From assembly GCF_023100945.1 (NCBI RefSeq), contig NZ_CP064689.1:7980001-8044000 (forward strand): a DNA stretch of 64,000 nucleotides, given 5' to 3'. The notes below the pieces were generated by a model that saw only the letters and a list, made by a program, of their open reading frames with translations, was not told the DNA's origin and ran no database searches. The DNA is from Bradyrhizobium sp. 200. GTDB taxonomy: Bacteria; Pseudomonadota; Alphaproteobacteria; Rhizobiales; Xanthobacteraceae. This document shows, piece after piece, positions 44,374 to 53,004 of this stretch (positions within the stretch are counted from its first letter, which is position 1; each line of letters starts with the position of its first letter). The position numbers were made by a program, and so were the translations under genes.

Positions 44374-45548
44374 GCGCCTGGTCCCGCGAGGATCGCCGCG
44401 CCCGAGGCGAGGCCGCGATCATAGTTGATCATTCCAAAGCCCGACGCCAACCCGATGCGGGCATCCTTTACCTGGGTCGGACCGGCTTGCCCGATCACCT
44501 GGCGCAGCGCCTCGACCACCCCGAGATAGGCGCCGCCCGCGCCAGCCTGCCCGACCGAGAGTTGCCCGCCGGAAGTATTGTGCGGGAAGGTACCGTCGAT
44601 CGTCAGATCATGCTGCCGCACGAAGTCAGGTCCCTCGCCCTTGCGGCAAAAGCCGAGATCCTCGAACTGCATCATCGAGATGACGGGATAATCGTCGTAG
44701 GTCTCGACGAAGTCGAGATCATCGGGCTTGACGCCCGCCATCGCATAGAGTTCGTCGATATCCATCGCCCACCCGCCGCGCACCTGAACGGGATCGTCGC
44801 CGAACGCATTGTGGCGCTCGATCGTGGCGAGAATTTTGGCGGCAGGCAGTTTCAGGGACGCGGCGGTCTCCTCCCCCATCACGAGGAACGCCTCCGCGCC
44901 GGCACAGGGCATCACGCAATCGAACAAATGGATCGGGTCGGCGATCGGCCGCGCCGACATGTACTGTTCGATCGTCAGCGGCGCTTTCATCAGGGCATGC
45001 GGATTGCGGAGCGCATTGCTGCGCTGGGCAACAGCGATCTTGCCGAAATCCTCACGCCGTGCGCCGAACGTCCGCATGTAGTTGCGCGCGATCAGCGCAA
45101 AGCTCCCATTGGCGCCGCCGGCGCCGTAGGGATAGACGGCATCCTGGTTGAAGCGCGAGAAATTCTCCAGCGTGTAGCGGAAGGAATCGACGTGGTTGGT
45201 ATCACCAGCCACGCACGCCACGATGCGGGCGTCGCCCGCCTGCACCGCCCGCGCGGCTCTGCGGAGCGCGGCAATCGCGCTCGCGCCCCCGAGTGGAATG
45301 GTGTCGAGCCATCGCACGCACAGTCCGAAATGTTGCGTGAGCCCAACCCCACTATCGAGCCCCGCCGTGAAACTCGAAACACAGAACCCGTCGATGTCGC
45401 GCGGCGTGATGCCGGCATTATCCACCAGCGCCTTCAGCGCGCGGCCGATCCACCACTGTGCGCTCTCGATCGAGTAGCGCACATAGGGAACAGTCACAGG
45501 GACCGCCATCACGACCCGATCATAAGGTGTTCGGACGGAGCTCTGCAT
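44370..45548 (-). CDS. thiolase-fold protein lacking thiolase catalytic residues, candidate retro-aldolase
   Basis: A 392-residue thiolase/SCP-x superfamily protein. The three catalytic residues of thiolases are absent: the nucleophile Cys position holds G88 in LGGASAIAAL, the GHP histidine is Q334 in NTSGGQLSVGQAGAGG, and the final Cys is replaced in GLASGFGM. A Tyr-rich segment ETYDDYP (Y284, Y287) is present where SCP-x relatives keep acidic and aromatic residues. Ltp2-type aldolases of steroid degradation have this pattern and need a DUF35 partner, and the next gene is a DUF35-SDR fusion overlapping by four bases. I infer that it cleaves a 3-hydroxyacyl-CoA to a ketone and acetyl-CoA or similar. 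The start could be 45548 or the ATG at 45509. Confidence 0.88.
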   Translation of the reverse strand: MQSSVRTPYDRVVMAVPVTVPYVRYSIESAQWWIGRALKALVDNAGITPRDIDGFCVSSFTAGLDSGVGLTQHFGLCVRWLDTIPLGGASAIAALRRAARAVQAGDARIVACVAGDTNHVDSFRYTLENFSRFNQDAVYPYGAGGANGSFALIARNYMRTFGARREDFGKIAVAQRSNALRNPHALMKAPLTIEQYMSARPIADPIHLFDCVMPCAGAEAFLVMGEETAASLKLPAAKILATIERHNAFGDDPVQVRGGWAMDIDELYAMAGVKPDDLDFVETYDDYPVISMMQFEDLGFCRKGEGPDFVRQHDLTIDGTFPHNTSGGQLSVGQAGAGGAYLGVVEALRQVIGQAGPTQVKDARIGLASGFGMINYDRGLASGAAILAGPGA

Positions 45549-45574
45549 CGGACTACCGGGTTCCTGTGAGCCGT

Positions 45575-46003
45575 TCAGAGCACGGTCAATTTGACGTCGA
45601 TACTGCCGCGCGTTGCGTTGGAATAAGGGCAGCGCTCGTGCGCGCCGGCAGCGACTTCCTCGGCGACGGATTTCTCCAGTCCGGGGAGCAGCACCTTGAG
45701 CTCGACGGTGAGCGCGTAGCCGACCGCGACCGGACCCATGCCGACCTTGGCGGTCACAGTCGGTTCCGCTGACGGCGTGATCTTGCGCGTGCGCGCGACG
45801 AGTTTTACCGCGCCGAGGAAACAGGCGGCATAGCCGGCGGCAAAAAGCTGCTCGGGATTGGTCCCAGGTCCACCCGGCCCGCCCAGTGATTTCGGCAGCG
45901 ACAGCGACACCGACAGCAATCCGTCGTCGCTCGCGGCCTTGCCGTCGCGCCCACCGGTCGCCGTCACTTCGGCTTCATACAGAATCTTGTCTGGCTGCAG
46001 CAT
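45575..46003 (-). CDS. Ohr/OsmC-family organic hydroperoxide resistance protein
   Basis: A 142-residue thiol peroxidase of the Ohr type. The two catalytic cysteines are C61 in GYAACFLGA and C125 in HERCPYSNATRG, with the conserved R19 (GGRDGKA) and E51 (NPEQLFAAG) of the active site. It reduces lipid or organic hydroperoxides with lipoylated partners. It lies nine bases after the racemase-like gene and 26 before the thiolase-fold gene, so it belongs to the operon. It may protect cells from peroxides formed during aromatic ring oxidation. No OhrR regulator is adjacent. Confidence 0.93.
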   Translation of the reverse strand: MLQPDKILYEAEVTATGGRDGKAASDDGLLSVSLSLPKSLGGPGGPGTNPEQLFAAGYAACFLGAVKLVARTRKITPSAEPTVTAKVGMGPVAVGYALTVELKVLLPGLEKSVAEEVAAGAHERCPYSNATRGSIDVKLTVL

Positions 46004-46012
46004 ATCTTGTCC

Positions 46013-46831
46013 TCAAGAACTCTTTGGTTTGTCGGCTTGCGACCGCGCCACGATGGCGCGGAAATCCTGGCGGGCGCGGTCATTGGCCAGCGCGAAGCTC
46101 GGCCCCCGGCTCGGCTCGGTGCCGTTGAGGCGCCGCAACTGCACCCACATCTCGGCACTCTTCAACGCCACTGCCGCACAGTTCACCACGGGCGCATGAC
46201 CGATCCTGAAGCCATGCTCGCTCGCAATGAGGAGACCCGGCAACACGCCGGCGGGGATGATGACGTCAGCGCCGCGATCGACGAGCGGCTGCGCGCAGGC
46301 TGCGAAGTCGGTCAGCATGCGCGCCTTCGCCGTCGCGTCGCCAGCGAATGCCGCGCTGAAATCCTCCGGGCGGCAGCCCATGCCGGTGACGTGCACCACG
46401 CGGCCGGAAAGCCCGTAGCGATCGGCCTGCTCGTAGTGCCAGACCTCGAAGGCAGCATCGAGCGTGACAAGGCCGAGCCGCCGCCCAAGCTGCGAGGCCG
46501 CGAGCAGCGTGGCCTCACCCGTCCCGACCACCGGAATGGTGAGCGCCGAGCGCAGTTCGTACAATCCCGGATCCTGAAAGTGGCCCATGACATAGGCGTC
46601 GAAGCCTCCCTCCTGCGCCGTGAGTCCGTTGTCGACCGCCTGGATCGCACAACGGAATTCGCTGAGGCGACCGAAGTCGCGGTCGGCGGGCGTGATGCCC
46701 TCGACATGGACGCTGGTGCCGGGCGCCGCGATCTCGTTCAGATAGGCCGCAAGCCGCGCCATGTAGGGCGCGCTCGTGGCCTGGTCGACGAAGCTCTGCC
46801 AGAAGATGCGCACAGCGGATATCCTGTTCAC
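46013..46831 (-). CDS. Asp/Glu/hydantoin racemase-like protein without the catalytic cysteines
   Basis: A 272-residue protein with the aspartate/glutamate racemase fold. Hydantoin and glutamate racemases use two cysteines, in GCFDDP-like and GCAGM-like motifs. Here the first reads MGHFQDPGL with H84, and the second reads IIPAGVLPG with no cysteine. Racemisation by the usual mechanism is therefore unlikely. The rest (AIQAVDNGLTAQEGGFDAY, PVVGTGEATLLAASQLGRRLGLVTL) keeps the fold. A decarboxylase, isomerase or binding role is possible. It is first in the leftward operon that ends with the ABC binding protein. The start is a GTG at 46831; a GTG at 46813 is an alternative. Confidence 0.85.
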   Translation of the reverse strand: MNRISAVRIFWQSFVDQATSAPYMARLAAYLNEIAAPGTSVHVEGITPADRDFGRLSEFRCAIQAVDNGLTAQEGGFDAYVMGHFQDPGLYELRSALTIPVVGTGEATLLAASQLGRRLGLVTLDAAFEVWHYEQADRYGLSGRVVHVTGMGCRPEDFSAAFAGDATAKARMLTDFAACAQPLVDRGADVIIPAGVLPGLLIASEHGFRIGHAPVVNCAAVALKSAEMWVQLRRLNGTEPSRGPSFALANDRARQDFRAIVARSQADKPKSS

Positions 46832-47319
46832 AGGCGAACCGTGCCGAGCCTCGAACCTTCGCGGTCACGGAGGATGACGACACGCACAAGCCTTGTCGTT
46901 GCGGAGGCGCGCTGGAGAATGACGCCATCCCATCGACCGAAATATTTCAACCACAAAATAATTTTGGCGTCAATTGAACGGCGCGCCGGCGCGTTTTGCG
47001 CACGACAAGATCGGTTTGCCAAAAGGACAGGCAGATAGCGCCTCACCCTTTTGCATAAGCGAATTCAGCTTCTGCGGCCGCCCGCAGCGCCGCAAACTTT
47101 TTCCGCGGAGCGCGAATCTGGCGTATTGACCTGCAGCCGAGAAATACTTTAGGCTTTAAACAATTGACAGGGAGCGGGCGCCGTGCAGACGCACGTCGCG
47201 TTGATGGTTGCGTTGATAAAGGCTCTTCAATCGTGACTGAGATCATTGACCTCGGAACAGCGCGTGCTACGGGCGGGTTCGCATTCGCGGCGGTTGATCC
47301 CGCCGTTTCAGAATCCACT
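46832..47319. other. 488-base gene-free gap with operator-like sequences
   Basis: No convincing coding sequence lies here. It contains the operator-like motif at 47143-47162, a 13-base perfect palindrome CAAAATAATTTTG at 46954-46966, and a weak motif match (TATTTCAACCACAAAATAAT) at 46943-46962. These sit upstream of the leftward six-gene operon that begins at 46831, so the gap is its likely control region with a long leader or distant promoter. A lost gene is also possible. Confidence 0.6.
47143..47162 (-). promoter_or_regulatory. operator-like motif, copy 3
   Basis: On the minus strand: TGTTTAAAGCCTAAAGTATT. It shares TGTTT, the spacing and CTAAA(A/G)TAT with the copy at 59526-59545 (15 of 20 bases) and the TAAAGTATT end with copies 1 and 2. 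It lies 312 bases upstream of the leftward operon start. Confidence 0.5.
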
Positions 47320-48144
47320 TCAGGTTCTGGCCTCCTGGGCGGCGATGAAATCGCGGACAAGGCCGGCGAAAGCCACCGGCATCTGATCGGGGAGCGGCAC
47401 CATGCCTCCTGAGAGCTCGCGCAGGATGCCGCCCTCGATCGCTCCAGCGACCTTCGGAGCCACCGGATGAACGTGCGGATCGCCCGTCGGAGCAATGACC
47501 AGCGTGGGACAGTGGATCTGCCCCAGACGGTCCTCCATCCGATAGCGATTCACCACCCGGTGGCCTTCCGCCGCCATCTCGCCGGACCGCAGCGCGTCGA
47601 TCATGAAGCGCTGCAGCAGATCGATGTCATCAGCGGGATAGAACGGCTGCCGGCGTGCCCAGAGCTCGGCGAGATGGGCGCCATCGGTACGCGCGTCCAC
47701 ATCGTCGATGACGCGCATGCCGTGGTGTTTGGCCCGACGCGCCGCATCGACGAAAGGACAGGCCGAGAGCACCAGCGCACTCACACGCGCGGGCGCCGAA
47801 GCCGCCATCTCGACCGCGATCACCGCGCCGGTATGATGGCCCACGATCGCGGCGCGCGGCTCTTCCAGCGCATCGAGCAGTGCGAGCGCGCCCTCTGCCC
47901 ACAGTTCAATCGAAGGTTCGCCGGCTGGCCGATCGGAATCCCCGAAGCCGAGCGTATCCATCGCGATCGCACGGAAATCGCGGCCGAGCAGCGGCAGCAC
48001 GTCGCGGTACTCGTCCCACGAGCGCGGCGTCTGATGCAGCAGGAGGACGGGGAAACCGGTTCCCGCCATGGCGACGTGGATGCGGCCAAGATGCGTCGTG
48101 ACGAAGCTGCGCTCGACGTCGGAACCGGTTCTGGCGGTACTCAT
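47320..48144 (-). CDS. alpha/beta-hydrolase fold protein with unusual nucleophile motif
   Basis: A 274-residue alpha/beta hydrolase. The ATG at 48144 follows GGAGTGATGAA and fits the fold; longer frames add unrelated residues. HQTPRSW (about 37-43) is the oxyanion region. The nucleophile elbow reads G102-H-H-T-G106, so the position of the usual serine (GxSxG) is H104. The acid and the final histidine seem present in PTLVIAPTGDPHVHP. It may have a different mechanism, or be a subfamily where this is normal. It is divergent from the ABC importer genes, so it is likely part of the catabolic island. Confidence 0.88.
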   Translation of the reverse strand: MSTARTGSDVERSFVTTHLGRIHVAMAGTGFPVLLLHQTPRSWDEYRDVLPLLGRDFRAIAMDTLGFGDSDRPAGEPSIELWAEGALALLDALEEPRAAIVGHHTGAVIAVEMAASAPARVSALVLSACPFVDAARRAKHHGMRVIDDVDARTDGAHLAELWARRQPFYPADDIDLLQRFMIDALRSGEMAAEGHRVVNRYRMEDRLGQIHCPTLVIAPTGDPHVHPVAPKVAGAIEGGILRELSGGMVPLPDQMPVAFAGLVRDFIAAQEART

Positions 48145-48283
48145 TTCATCACTCCATCCGGTTGCGGGGACCAGGCCCGCGCCGGCTTTCGGCAACAACT
48201 GCGGCATCGATCGTGCTGGTCCGACCGCGATCCATGCTGACATCTCGCTCAGGTCGCGGCTGATTTCAACCAAGGGGAATGCA

Positions 48284-49432
48284 ATGCGCAAGATATTGAG
48301 TTTGACTGCACTCATCGGCGGCCTCGTCGTGGCCTCGACCGCACAGGCCGATATCACGATCGGATTCGTCACCTCGCTCAGTGGGCCCGGCGCCTCGATC
48401 GGCATCCCGTACGGCCGCGGCATCCAGGCCGCCGTGGAATACAAGAGCGAGATCAACGGCGAGAAGATCAAGCTGATCCAGCTCGACGACGGCTCCGATC
48501 CGTCTGCCGCGACCCGCAACGCGCGCAAGCTCGTTGAAGAAGAAAAGGTCGATCTCCTGATCGGCACTGCTACTGCCCCTTCGACGATCGCCATGATGGC
48601 GGTCGCGAACGAACTGAAGGTGCCGATGATCGCGGTCTCCCCGGTCACCGGACTGCCGAATCCGGCCGATCAATGGGGCATTTGCGTTCCGCAACCCGCC
48701 TCGCTGCTGGTCAAGGTGGTCGCCGACCGCATGAAGCGCGATGCCATGAAGAACATCGGTTATATCGGCTTCTCTGATGCCTGGGGCGATCTCGTCTACA
48801 ACGGCGCCAAGGCGGTGGAAGCCGAGGACGGCATCAAGGTGCTGACCAACGAGCGCTACGCGCGCGTCGATACGTCGGTCACGGGACAGATCCTGAAAGT
48901 CCTCGCGGTGCGTCCGGATGCGGTGCTGATCGGCGGATCGGGCACGCAGGGTGCGCTGCCGCTGCTCGCACTCGGCGAGCGTGGCTTCAAGGGCAAGACC
49001 TACGGCACGGTCGCACTGGTCAACCCCGATTTCGTGCGCGTCGGCGGCAAGGCCGCGGAGGGAATTCAGGTCTCCGCCGGTCCGGTCATCGTAGCCGAGC
49101 AGCTTCCCGACAGCCATTTCGCCAAGAAGCTTGCGCTTGATTTCCGCGCCGCCTTCCTGAAGGCCAACAATGTCCCGACCACCGACGGGTTCTCGGCCTA
49201 TTCCTTCGACGCCTGGATGATCTTCACGACCGCGGCTGCGCGCGCGCTGAAGACCGCGAAACCCGGCACCGTCGAATTCCGCAAGGCCCTGCGCGACGAG
49301 ATCCTCAACACCAAGGAGCTGTCGGGCGTGCATGCGGTCTACAACTTCAAGGCCGGCGCCTACCACGGCGTGGACGAGCGCGCGCTGGTGATCGTCCGCT
49401 TGGTCAATGGCGCCTGGACCTACCAGCCTTGA
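48284..49432 (+). CDS. branched-chain-type ABC transporter substrate-binding protein (importer operon)
   Basis: A 382-residue binding protein starting at the ATG at 48284 (MRKILSLTALIGG), after AAGGGGAA. Residues 1-22 are a signal peptide ending TAQADI. The Leu/Ile/Val-type fold is clear in GFVTSLSGPGASIGIPYGRG, IQLDDGSDPSAATRNARKLVEEEKVDLLIG and AVSPVTG. It is similar to the protein at 41132, so the two probably arose by duplication and bind related ligands. It is first in a rightward operon with the permease and ATPase genes; the importer is complete. Confidence 0.93.
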   Translation: MRKILSLTALIGGLVVASTAQADITIGFVTSLSGPGASIGIPYGRGIQAAVEYKSEINGEKIKLIQLDDGSDPSAATRNARKLVEEEKVDLLIGTATAPSTIAMMAVANELKVPMIAVSPVTGLPNPADQWGICVPQPASLLVKVVADRMKRDAMKNIGYIGFSDAWGDLVYNGAKAVEAEDGIKVLTNERYARVDTSVTGQILKVLAVRPDAVLIGGSGTQGALPLLALGERGFKGKTYGTVALVNPDFVRVGGKAAEGIQVSAGPVIVAEQLPDSHFAKKLALDFRAAFLKANNVPTTDGFSAYSFDAWMIFTTAAARALKTAKPGTVEFRKALRDEILNTKELSGVHAVYNFKAGAYHGVDERALVIVRLVNGAWTYQP

Positions 49433-49472
49433 GCGAAGCATAAGGCGTAACACGGAAGGAACGGCCGACGGC

Positions 49473-50516
49473 ATGACGGCAGACATCGCAGCGATCCTTG
49501 CGATCGACGGAATAGCCACCGGGGCGGTCTACGCCCTGGTGGCGATCGGAACCGTGCTGATCTTCACCGTGACACGGGTGATCTTCATTCCGTTCGGCGA
49601 CATCGCAGCCTTTACCGCGCTGACGCTGGCGGCGCTCGATGCCAAACAGCTTCCCGGAACGGTCGGGCTGGTTGTCGTGCTGGCGTGCATGGCCTGCACG
49701 ATGGAAGTCGTCTCGCTGGCACGCGCCGGCGAGCTTCGCGCGGTGCCGAAGGCCGTCCTCGGCTATCTCGTACTTCCGTTGATTGTCGTCGGGATCGTCT
49801 GGCTGACGATGCGCTTCAACCCGCCGATGCCGGTCCGGATCGTGCTGGCGCTGCTCCTGATCATGCCGATCTCGCCGCTGTTGGACCGGATCGTATTCCG
49901 CCCAATCGCGGACGCCTCGGTTCTGTTGTTGCTGACGGTCTCGGTCGCGCTGCACTTCGCGCTGGTCGGACTTGGCCTGCTGTTCTTCGGCCCTGAAGGC
50001 GTTCGGACCGAGCCGCTGACGTCGATGGCGATCGATATCGCCGGCGTGCACGTTTCCGGACAGACGGTGCTGATCCTGGCGGCGGCGCTCGTGTTCAGCG
50101 GTTTGCTGTTTCTGTTCTTCGACTTCACGCTGATCGGCAAGGCGCTGCGCGCGACCGCCCTGAACCGGACCGGCGCCCGGCTGATGGGAATCCGCCCGGC
50201 GCGCGCCGGGACCATCGCCTACCTGCTTGGATCATTGATGGCCGGCGTCTCCGGCATCCTGATCGCGCCTGTGAACACCATCTTCTACGATTCCGGATTC
50301 CTGCTCGGCCTGAAAGCCTTTGTCGGCGCCATCGTCGGCGGCATGGCCAGCTACCCCGGCGCGGCGCTCGGCGCGTTCGGCGTCGGCATTATCGAGAGCT
50401 TCGCCTCATTCCAGAGCAGCACCTTGAAGGACGTCATCGTCTTCTCGCTGCTGATCCCCGTCCTGCTCTGGCGCTCGCTCGCCTCGCAGCATTCCGAAGA
50501 GGAAGTCGAGGAATGA
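49473..50516 (+). CDS. LivH-type ABC permease
   Basis: A 347-residue membrane permease starting at the ATG at 49473 (MTADIAAILAIDGIATGAVYAL). About eight or nine hydrophobic segments are visible. The family motif GKALRATALNRTGARLMGIRPARAGTIAYLLGSLMAGVSGIL at about 220-262 contains the EAA-like loop. It makes one half of the inner-membrane channel. It lies 40 bases behind the binding-protein gene, and its stop overlaps the start of the fused permease-ATPase by four bases. Confidence 0.93.
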   Translation: MTADIAAILAIDGIATGAVYALVAIGTVLIFTVTRVIFIPFGDIAAFTALTLAALDAKQLPGTVGLVVVLACMACTMEVVSLARAGELRAVPKAVLGYLVLPLIVVGIVWLTMRFNPPMPVRIVLALLLIMPISPLLDRIVFRPIADASVLLLLTVSVALHFALVGLGLLFFGPEGVRTEPLTSMAIDIAGVHVSGQTVLILAAALVFSGLLFLFFDFTLIGKALRATALNRTGARLMGIRPARAGTIAYLLGSLMAGVSGILIAPVNTIFYDSGFLLGLKAFVGAIVGGMASYPGAALGAFGVGIIESFASFQSSTLKDVIVFSLLIPVLLWRSLASQHSEEEVEE

Positions 50517-52282
50517 CACCGCAGCAGATCCGCCTCATCATTGCCGTGGCGATCGCCTGCCTCGTGGCGGCGCCCTTCGTGCTCAATCCGTTCAGCATCA
50601 CCTTGCTGAACTATATCGGCATCTACTCGCTGGCCGCCATCGGGCTGGCGCTGCTGACCGGCGTCGGCGGCATTGTCTCGTTCGGCCAGGCGGCCTTCGT
50701 CGGCGTCGCCGCCTACTCAACCGCCTGGGTCACCGCGGTGAACGGTTATTCTCCATGGCTCGGGCTGGTGCTGGCCGTGGTTCTTACCTGCAGCATCGCG
50801 GCAATCCTCGGTTTCGTGACGCTGCGCCTGGGTGGCCACTTCCTGTCGCTGAGCACGGTCGCCTGGGGACTGGCGATTGCATTCCTGTTCGGCAACATCG
50901 ATGGTCTCGGCCAACATAACGGCATCTCCGGCATTCCGCCGATCTCGATCGGCCCGGTCGCCTTGGTCGAGAGCCGGCAGATCTATTTCCTGATCTGGGC
51001 CATCGTCGTGGCGGTTCTTCTCGTCTGCTATAACCTGCTCGACTCCCGCATCGGCCGCGCGATGCGCGCGCTTCGCGGCGGAAATACGCTGGTGGAAAGC
51101 CTCGGGATCAGCGCATTCCAGATCAAGCTTGTGACATTCGTCATCGCCGCCTTCCTCGGTGCGCTGTCCGGATGGCTCTATGCGCATCTTGGCCGGTTCG
51201 TCAGCCCCGGGCCGTTCGAGGCCGGCATGGGCATCGAATATCTGATGATGGCGATGGTCGGTGGCGCCGGCAGCATTCTGGGCGGTGTGGTTGGCGCTGC
51301 GATCGTCACGCTCCTGAAGAACACCGTGCAGGATTATCTGCCGCTGATCGCAAAGGGCGCCTCCGGCCAACTCGAGATCGTGGCCTTCTCGGCGCTGTTC
51401 ATCCTGTTCCTGCAGCGCGCCCGGCAGGGCATCGTCCCGTTCCTCGCGGGTTTTCTGCCGGACCTGAAGCAGTCCCGTCCGCAAGCGGCGACCCCATTGC
51501 CGCGCCGCGAGCAGCCGGCACCGGGCACGCTCCTTCTCAAGGTCAACAACGCCCAGCGGCGATTTGGCGGCCTCATCGCCGTCAACAATGTCAGCTTCGA
51601 GGTCAAGTCCGGCGAAATTCTCGGGCTGATCGGGCCGAACGGCGCCGGCAAGACCACGATGTTCAACCTGCTCACGGGGGCGCTGCGTGCCAACAGCGGC
51701 GAGATCGCGTTCGCGGGTCGCTCGATCACCCGCGACCAGCAATTCCACATCGCCCGCTCCGGAATCTCCCGCACCTTCCAGCACGTCAAGCTGCGGCCGC
51801 GCATGACACTGCTCGACAACGTGCTGCTCGGCACCTATTCACGCACTAGGACCGGCCTCTTCGCCGGCGCCTTGCGCCTGAACCAGGCGGAAGAAGCCAG
51901 CGCACGCTTTGAGGCGCTGCGGCAGCTCGAACGGGTCGGCCTCGGCGACAAGCCATTCGAGCTTGCCGGCAACCTCCCGCTCGGCAATCAGCGCGTGCTC
52001 GAGATCGCCCGCGCGCTCGCGGCCGATCCGACGCTACTCGTGCTCGACGAGCCGGCGGCCGGCCTGCGGCGCCAGGAGAAGCTCAAGCTCGCCGAATTGC
52101 TGCGATCGCTGCGCGCCGATCACCTGACCATCCTCCTCGTCGAGCACGACATGGAGTTCGTGATGTCGCTGGTCGACCGCATCGTCGTGCTCGATTTCGG
52201 CTCGAAACTCTGCGAAGGCGAACCGGCGGCGATCCGCAACGATGCCCGCGTCCAGGAAGCCTATCTCGGAGGTGTTGCGTGA
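50513..52282 (+). CDS. fused LivM-type permease and LivG-type ATPase
   Basis: A 589-residue two-domain transporter component. Residues about 1-310 form a membrane permease (many helices, GIYSLAAIGLALLTGVGGIVSFGQAAFVG near 30-60, RALRGGNTLVESLGIS in the cytoplasmic loop). After a proline-rich linker, residues about 338-589 form the ABC ATPase: Walker A GPNGAGKTT at about 373-381, signature LPLGNQRVLEIARAL (LPLGN in place of LSxGQ) and Walker B LLVLDEPAAGL. Fusion of LivM and LivG is known in Bradyrhizobium. The start codon overlaps the LivH gene by four bases, as does the end with LivF, so all subunits are made in equal amounts. Confidence 0.95.
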   Translation: MTPQQIRLIIAVAIACLVAAPFVLNPFSITLLNYIGIYSLAAIGLALLTGVGGIVSFGQAAFVGVAAYSTAWVTAVNGYSPWLGLVLAVVLTCSIAAILGFVTLRLGGHFLSLSTVAWGLAIAFLFGNIDGLGQHNGISGIPPISIGPVALVESRQIYFLIWAIVVAVLLVCYNLLDSRIGRAMRALRGGNTLVESLGISAFQIKLVTFVIAAFLGALSGWLYAHLGRFVSPGPFEAGMGIEYLMMAMVGGAGSILGGVVGAAIVTLLKNTVQDYLPLIAKGASGQLEIVAFSALFILFLQRARQGIVPFLAGFLPDLKQSRPQAATPLPRREQPAPGTLLLKVNNAQRRFGGLIAVNNVSFEVKSGEILGLIGPNGAGKTTMFNLLTGALRANSGEIAFAGRSITRDQQFHIARSGISRTFQHVKLRPRMTLLDNVLLGTYSRTRTGLFAGALRLNQAEEASARFEALRQLERVGLGDKPFELAGNLPLGNQRVLEIARALAADPTLLVLDEPAAGLRRQEKLKLAELLRSLRADHLTILLVEHDMEFVMSLVDRIVVLDFGSKLCEGEPAAIRNDARVQEAYLGGVA

Positions 52283-52992
52283 CGCAGATGTTCTCGATCG
52301 AGGATGTGTCGGTCGCCTACGGCAAGGTGGAGGCCGTACGGAACGTCTCGCTGTCCGTCGCGCAGGGGCAGATCGTGACCGTGATCGGCCCCAACGGCGC
52401 CGGCAAGACCACCCTTCTGATGGCCGCCATCGGTCTGCTGAAGTCCACGGGGCGGATGGTGTTTCAAGGCGCCGATCTGGCGCGGATCGATGTCGAGGGC
52501 CGCGTCGAGCGCGGCCTCTGCCTCGTGCCCGAGAAGCGCGAGCTGTTTGCCGACATGTCGGTGGCCGACAATCTGCTGCTCGGCACCTATAGCCTGCGCG
52601 ACCGCTCCACGACACGCAAAAGCCTCGACGACGTGTTCGACCGCTTCCCGCGCCTGAAGGAGCGCAGCAAGCAGGCCGCCGGTACATTATCGGGCGGCGA
52701 GCGGCAGATGCTGGCGCTCGGCCGCGCGCTGATGGCGAAACCGAAGCTCCTCGTGCTCGATGAACCCAGTCTTGGCCTCGCGCCGCTCATCGTCCGCGAA
52801 ATCTTCCGCACCATCGCCTCGCTGCGGAGCCTCGGCGTGTCGGTGCTTCTCGTCGAGCAGAACGCGCGCGCCGCGCTCGAGACCGCGGATTACGGCTACG
52901 TGCTGGAAACCGGCGAGATCATCCAGTCCGGTCCGGCGGACACGCTGATCCACGACCCGAAACTGATCGCGGCGTATCTCGGCGGCCACTGA
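52279..52992 (+). CDS. LivF-type ABC ATPase
   Basis: A 237-residue ATP-binding subunit starting at GTG 52279, overlapping the stop of the fused permease-ATPase gene. It has Walker A GPNGAGKTTLL (about 38-48), Q-loop, signature LSGGERQMLALGRAL and Walker B LLVLDEPSLGL. ATPase LivF pairs with the LivG domain of the fusion, completing the importer. The gene ends the rightward operon, 12 bases before the convergent 3-hydroxyacyl-CoA dehydrogenase gene. Confidence 0.95.
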   Translation: MTQMFSIEDVSVAYGKVEAVRNVSLSVAQGQIVTVIGPNGAGKTTLLMAAIGLLKSTGRMVFQGADLARIDVEGRVERGLCLVPEKRELFADMSVADNLLLGTYSLRDRSTTRKSLDDVFDRFPRLKERSKQAAGTLSGGERQMLALGRALMAKPKLLVLDEPSLGLAPLIVREIFRTIASLRSLGVSVLLVEQNARAALETADYGYVLETGEIIQSGPADTLIHDPKLIAAYLGGH

Positions 52993-53004
52993 AGCTGTGG
53001 CGCA

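Noticed and set aside
44370..45548. Ordinary acetyl-CoA acetyltransferase (thiolase)
   Set aside because: All three usual catalytic residues are missing, so a normal thiolase reaction is unlikely.
47164..47412. 82-codon plus-strand frame in the 47 kb gap
   Set aside because: It runs into the end of the hydrolase gene on the other strand, starts with TTG and has no domain. It is probably not a gene.
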